Positions 4,974 to 7,567 of a stretch of 7,567 nt of DNA are shown here, one piece after another. Each line of letters starts with the position of its first letter. Within the stretch, counting starts at the first letter, position 1. Source of the stretch: Streptosporangiaceae bacterium (GTDB lineage Bacteria; Actinomycetota; Actinomycetes; Streptosporangiales; Streptosporangiaceae); NCBI GenBank assembly GCA_030040475.1, contig JASHTQ010000424.1, positions 1-7,567 on the forward strand, in the 5' to 3' direction. A program made the translations under genes and the position numbers. Below the pieces are notes generated by a model. The model worked only from the letters and a program-made list of their open reading frames with translations. It did no database searches and was not told the DNA's origin.

Positions 4974-5858
4974 ATGTCCACGCCACTCCCCCATTCACCG
5001 GCAGAGCTTGCCCTCGCCCCGGTCCTGATCGCGATCGAGCGGCGGCTCGAGCAGCTACGGGCCAGCGACGATCTCGAGCTGCAGCTCGAGCTTGACCTCA
5101 ACGACCAGGACGGCTTCTACGACGGGGCGGCCGAGCGGGCCGGGCGCCTGGCGAAGTTCGCGACGTGGGAGGTCGACCTGCACGGCTGGACGGTCGGGCC
5201 GACGCCCGACCTGTACGGGCTGGCCGTGCAGCACGGCGAGTACACGGTCTCGGTAATGTTCGGCAGGCGGCTTGTCGGCTACGTCGAGGGCGAGTTATCA
5301 GGGATGGACGCTCACCTGCGGGGGGCCGGGCTGGATGCCGGGCTCGGTGCCGGGGAGGCCGGCCTGGCCGGCGATCTCGGCGCGACCTTCGACCACGTGG
5401 CGATCGCCGGGCGCCGGATCAGGGACATGCTGCCGCTGTGGCGCGACGCGCTGGGCGGGAAGTTCGTCGTCGGCGCGGACAATCCGGCGGTCGGCTGGCG
5501 TGCGGTCCGGCTCGAGCTGAGCGGGGTCTGGTGCCTGGAGCTGATCGAGCCGCTGCCAGGGTCGGCGTTCCTTGACAGCTTCCTCGCCCGCCGGCCCGAG
5601 GGCGGGATGCACCACCTGACCTTCCTGGTCGATGACGTGCAGGCCGCGTTCGAGCGGTTCGCCGCCCGGGGTTACCAGCCGTTCGGCGCCGACCAGGAGT
5701 GGTTCCAGATGTTCGTCCATCCGCGCCGCGCGGGCGGCGTGCTGCTGCAGCTGATGCGGCGGCAGGCGGCGCAGGGACGGGCCGGCCGGCAGGGCATGAC
5801 GGTAGAGGACGTGCTGGCAGGCCGGGGCTACCGGGGAACCGGCGTGAGCAGCCCCTGA
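4974..5858 (+). CDS. Protein with unrecognised N-terminal half and C-terminal methylmalonyl-CoA-epimerase-like VOC domain (294 aa)
   Basis: The C-terminal half is a VOC domain: FDHVAIAGRRIRDMLPLW (139-156), LELIEPL (188-194), GGMHHLTFLVDDVQAAF (210-226) and GGVLLQLM (254-261). These match the four ligand strands of methylmalonyl-CoA epimerase, whose ligands are His/Gln/His/Glu. Here the corresponding residues appear to be His141, Glu189, His213 or 214, and Gln259, so Glu and Gln are exchanged. Residues 1-135 contain an amphipathic helix (10-32), an acidic stretch (DDLELQLELDLNDQD, 32-46), a segment with WEVDLHGWTVGP, and a Gly/Ala-rich linker (119-135). I do not recognise this part; it may be a second, degenerate VOC-like or lid domain. 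The ATG lies 1 nt after the SDR stop, with GGGAGGAG at the end of that gene, so the two are coupled. Epimerase or isomerase activity on an acyl-CoA or ring intermediate is inference. Confidence 0.82.
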   Translation: MSTPLPHSPAELALAPVLIAIERRLEQLRASDDLELQLELDLNDQDGFYDGAAERAGRLAKFATWEVDLHGWTVGPTPDLYGLAVQHGEYTVSVMFGRRLVGYVEGELSGMDAHLRGAGLDAGLGAGEAGLAGDLGATFDHVAIAGRRIRDMLPLWRDALGGKFVVGADNPAVGWRAVRLELSGVWCLELIEPLPGSAFLDSFLARRPEGGMHHLTFLVDDVQAAFERFAARGYQPFGADQEWFQMFVHPRRAGGVLLQLMRRQAAQGRAGRQGMTVEDVLAGRGYRGTGVSSP

Positions 5859-5881
5859 ACCAGGTCCGGGCGGCGCCGTGG

Positions 5882-5939
5882 AGGTAGTGAATGTGGCGTT
5901 GGGTACCGAAACCGGTATGCGTTGTAGCGTTCACTACCT
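5882..5939. repeat. Compound inverted repeat in the convergent gap (possible bidirectional terminator or operator)
   Basis: Perfect 10-bp arms AGGTAGTGAA (5882-5891) and TTCACTACCT (5930-5939) flank 38 nt that hold a second inverted repeat, TACCG-AAAC-CGGTA (5904-5917), bracketed by a direct repeat GCGTTG (5896-5901 and 5919-5924). It lies between two converging genes (stops at 5858 and 5955), which fits a bidirectional terminator, but there is no T-run on either side. Its low GC content and length also fit a protein-binding site or a small mobile remnant. Confidence 0.6.
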
Positions 5940-5954
5940 ACCGGACGTGAGTGG

Positions 5955-6293
5955 CTAGCCGGTGACGGCCTGGAACCACTGCAGGACGGGGGGGTTGGTG
6001 GTGACGTCCATGGCGGTCGTCATGTCCAGGCGGCCCTCGGCCCCGGCGGCGCCGAGCGAGGCCATCGCGCCGGCCACGTCGTCGGTGTCCATCTCGTAGA
6101 CCGCGAGATAACGATGGGCGGGCGCGGCGCCGACCCCGGGAACGTCGGCGACCCGGTAGCGGTGGACCGACGTGATGGCCGGGATCGCGGCGCGTACCTG
6201 GGGCACGTGCGTTCCCTCGTACCAGGCGTTGAACTCGCCGTCGCTCGCATCGTCGACCGGGCTGGACCACGCTATGAACATCGACTTCGCCAT
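5955..6293 (-). CDS. EthD-like / dimeric alpha-beta barrel small protein (112 aa)
   Basis: The sequence begins MAKSMFIAWSSP, a first beta strand. It is followed by GEFNAWYEGTHVPQVRAAIP (19-38), the helix and H-x-P motif typical of EthD and related ferredoxin-fold dimeric barrel proteins, then SVHRYRV (42-48) and a second strand HRYLAVYEMD (60-69). Such proteins are about 100 residues long, dimerise, and often accompany catabolic oxygenases or act as small lyases or isomerases; the exact role of EthD itself is unclear. His29 is the likely functional residue. The ATG at 6293 is supported by GAGGAG six nt upstream. The gene is transcribed alone on the minus strand, divergent from the MBL hydrolase and convergent with the VOC gene. 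Fold assignment is good, function unknown. Confidence 0.82.
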   Translation of the reverse strand: MAKSMFIAWSSPVDDASDGEFNAWYEGTHVPQVRAAIPAITSVHRYRVADVPGVGAAPAHRYLAVYEMDTDDVAGAMASLGAAGAEGRLDMTTAMDVTTNPPVLQWFQAVTG

Positions 6294-6319
6294 CGGTTCT
6301 CCTCGGCATCAGGCACTCA

Positions 6320-6380
6320 TTGACTATTTGACAAGCGTCGACTTATAGGTCACGCTAGCCCGTGGAACTGGGCTAGGTCA
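6320..6380 (+). promoter_or_regulatory. Divergent control region with promoter-like boxes and repeats
   Basis: The 123-bp gap between the ATGs at 6293 (minus) and 6417 (plus) contains TTGACT (6320-6325) and TATAGG (6344-6349) spaced 18 nt, a plausible rightward promoter. TTGACA lies at 6328-6333 with no clear -10. On the minus strand TATAAG (6347-6342) could be a -10 for the EthD-like gene, with only a weak -35. A perfect hairpin CTAGCCC-(8 nt)-GGGCTAG spans 6355-6376, and TAGGTCA occurs twice as a direct repeat (6346-6352 and 6374-6380, 28 bp apart). These repeats may bind a regulator. Confidence 0.4.
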
Positions 6381-6416
6381 ACGGCGCTACGTCGTGAAGG
6401 GGCTTCGGGTAGCTAG

Positions 6417-7567
6417 ATGGCGGCGCAGCCGGACGCGGGGCACGGGAGCGGCGGGCAGGGGAACGCCTGCGTCGGCCTGAAACCGCCGGACGCGGGTCGC
6501 GGCGGGGCCGGGGCGGGGCCTGCGGATGCGGGTCGCGGCGGGGTCGGGGCGGCGCAGCGTTATGCGTGGCTGGAGAACTTGCTGCCGCCGGTGGAGGAGG
6601 TCCGGCCTGGGCTGTGGTCGATTCCGGTGGCATGGCCGCGCAGCGGGCTGCGGTACACGCTTTCTTACCTGGTCAGCGGGCGGTCCGGGCTGGCGCTCAT
6701 CGACACGGGATGGCCGACCGAGGAGGGCTGGACGGCGCTGGTCGACGGCATCAGGCTCGCCGGGCACGACATCGCCGAGGTCAGGTACGTGCTGGTCACG
6801 CACGCGCACGCCGACCATCTCGGGATGGCGGGGCGGGTACGCGAGGCCTCGGGCGCCCTGGTCGGCATGCACCCGGCCGAGTCCGCCACGCTGCTGCACC
6901 AAACCGAGCCGCAGCCGTGGCGGGAGCGGCTCTCCGGCTGGCTGCGCGCCCGCGGGGCACCGGAGGACCAGCGCGCCGAGATCACCGAGCTGATGTCGGG
7001 TGCGGTCGCGTTTCACGCGCGGCTGGCGCGTGCGGACTTCGACGTCGAGCACGGCAGTCTGCCGCTCGGCGCAGCCAGCAGCCTGCGGGCCGTGTGGACG
7101 CCCGGGCACACGCCCGGTCACCTGTGCTTCTACGACGAGCGGCAGGAGGTGCTGCTGACCGGCGACCACGTGCTGCCGCGGATCACGCCGCACATCGGGC
7201 TCCCGCCGGGAACCGAGGGCGACCCGCTCGGCGACTACCAGGCCTCGCTGCGCGCGCTGGCCGGGTACAGCCCGGCCGAGGCGCTGCCGGCACACGAGTA
7301 CCGGTTCGCCGATCTGGGCGATCGCATCGAGACGCTGCTCGGGCACCACCGGACCAGGCTTGCGGAGATCGAGCACGCCGTCGCGTCCGATCCGGGCTTG
7401 TCGACGTGGGCCGTCTCCGAGGCGCTGACCTGGTCGCGCGGGTGGGAGCAGACCCGCGGGGCGGCGCGGCACAGCGCCGTCAGCGAGACGTGGGCGCACC
7501 TGGTCCACCTTGCCGGGCGCCAGCGCGTGATCAATCACGGCGGCGACCGCGACTCCTGGACGCCGGG
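6417..7567 (+). CDS. MBL-fold metallohydrolase with C-terminal winged-helix region, 3' end outside window
   Basis: The frame is open from the ATG at 6417, which immediately follows an in-frame TAG, to the window edge (383 codons). After a Gly/Ala-rich start (1-46) comes the beta-lactamase fold: ALIDTGWP (93-100), the zinc motif THAHADHLG (128-136: His129, His131, Asp133, His134), TPGHTPGH (228-235), TGDHVLP (248-254, Asp250) and PAHEY (291-295, His293), a full binuclear metal set. Residues 310-370 (RLAEIEHAV...SETWAHLVHLAGRQRV) resemble the winged-helix tail of LACTB2/glyoxalase II-like hydrolases. These enzymes hydrolyse thioesters, lactones or phosphoesters; beside acyl-CoA genes a thioester or lactone is plausible. 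The ribosome site near 6417 is weak (AAGGGG lies 15 nt away), so a start downstream of the low-complexity N-terminus is possible. Confidence 0.88.
   Translation, partial: MAAQPDAGHGSGGQGNACVGLKPPDAGRGGAGAGPADAGRGGVGAAQRYAWLENLLPPVEEVRPGLWSIPVAWPRSGLRYTLSYLVSGRSGLALIDTGWPTEEGWTALVDGIRLAGHDIAEVRYVLVTHAHADHLGMAGRVREASGALVGMHPAESATLLHQTEPQPWRERLSGWLRARGAPEDQRAEITELMSGAVAFHARLARADFDVEHGSLPLGAASSLRAVWTPGHTPGHLCFYDERQEVLLTGDHVLPRITPHIGLPPGTEGDPLGDYQASLRALAGYSPAEALPAHEYRFADLGDRIETLLGHHRTRLAEIEHAVASDPGLSTWAVSEALTWSRGWEQTRGAARHSAVSETWAHLVHLAGRQRVINHGGDRDSWTP
6492..6552 (+). repeat. In-frame 36-bp-period repeat in the MBL gene's 5' end
   Basis: A 25-bp block beginning GCGGGTCGCGGCGGGG recurs at 6492-6516 and 6528-6552 with one difference. 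The 36-bp period is 12 codons, encoding DAGRGGAGAG then DAGRGGVGAA. A degenerate third copy (PDAGHGSGG) lies at the start of the frame. It codes for a flexible Gly-rich N-terminal tail outside the conserved domain. Confidence 0.8.

Noticed and set aside
3971..5101. Upstream extension of the leftward SDR frame to 5101 (a 601-residue protein)
   Set aside because: The extension is antisense to the canonical SDR and the VOC start, has no recognisable domain, and the ATG at 3970 has a good ribosome site followed directly by the Rossmann loop.
5882..5939. Insertion-sequence terminal repeats
   Set aside because: Only 38 nt lie between the 10-bp arms, there is no transposase or clear target duplication, and nearby genes are intact; a mobile origin is left only as a weak possibility.
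6355..6376. CTAGCCC hairpin as an intrinsic terminator
   Set aside because: It lies in a divergent promoter region between two start codons and has no T-run, so a terminator role makes little sense.
6387..7538. 383-codon minus-strand frame at the right edge
   Set aside because: It is the shadow of the MBL-fold gene on the plus strand, which carries HAHADH and all other metal motifs; the minus-strand translation is Pro/Arg-rich and motif-free.

Overview
This is a high-GC window with strong G/C preference at third codon positions, GTG as well as ATG starts, and AGGAG-type ribosome sites. The protein families (paired FadE-like acyl-CoA dehydrogenases, CaiB/BaiF CoA-transferase, many SDR and VOC proteins) point to a soil actinomycete in the Frankia / Streptosporangiales / Pseudonocardiales / Mycobacteriales range. 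The exact genus cannot be read from the sequence. No RNA gene, CRISPR array, transposase or phage gene was seen.

Layout. Positions 1-3115 hold a leftward operon, read from right to left: acyl-CoA dehydrogenase subunit A (3115-1940), acyl-CoA dehydrogenase subunit B (1926-793), a short ORF plus a VOC-fold gene that looks truncated (767-226), and the N-terminus of a CaiB/BaiF CoA-transferase that leaves the window (215-1). Its control region (about 3116-3180) is a conspicuous AT-rich island with a 35-bp imperfect palindrome overlapping a promoter-like sequence. Positions 3296-3970 encode a leftward atypical SDR, possibly followed by a 23-codon mini-ORF. Diverging from it are a canonical SDR (4145-4972) and, 1 nt downstream, a 294-aa protein with a C-terminal VOC domain (4974-5858). 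The divergent gap between the two SDRs carries four copies of a 14-bp tandem repeat and a -10-like box. A compound inverted repeat (5882-5939) fills the convergent gap before a leftward EthD-like gene (6293-5955). After another divergent promoter region comes a rightward metallo-beta-lactamase-fold hydrolase that starts at 6417 and runs off the right edge.

Working together (inference): this is a catabolic locus for an acyl-CoA-activated substrate. The CoA-transferase would activate or exchange the CoA ester. The two adjacent dehydrogenases would form a heteromeric alpha2beta2-type enzyme, as FadE28-FadE29 does in steroid side-chain degradation. The SDRs would oxidise hydroxyl groups, the VOC proteins could act in epimerisation or isomerisation, and the MBL protein could hydrolyse a thioester or lactone. 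The substrate cannot be named. The main oddities are: no glutamate at either canonical catalytic position of the dehydrogenase pair; an SDR with no YxxxK; a VOC gene apparently missing its first domain; and a VOC fusion with an unrecognised N-terminal half.
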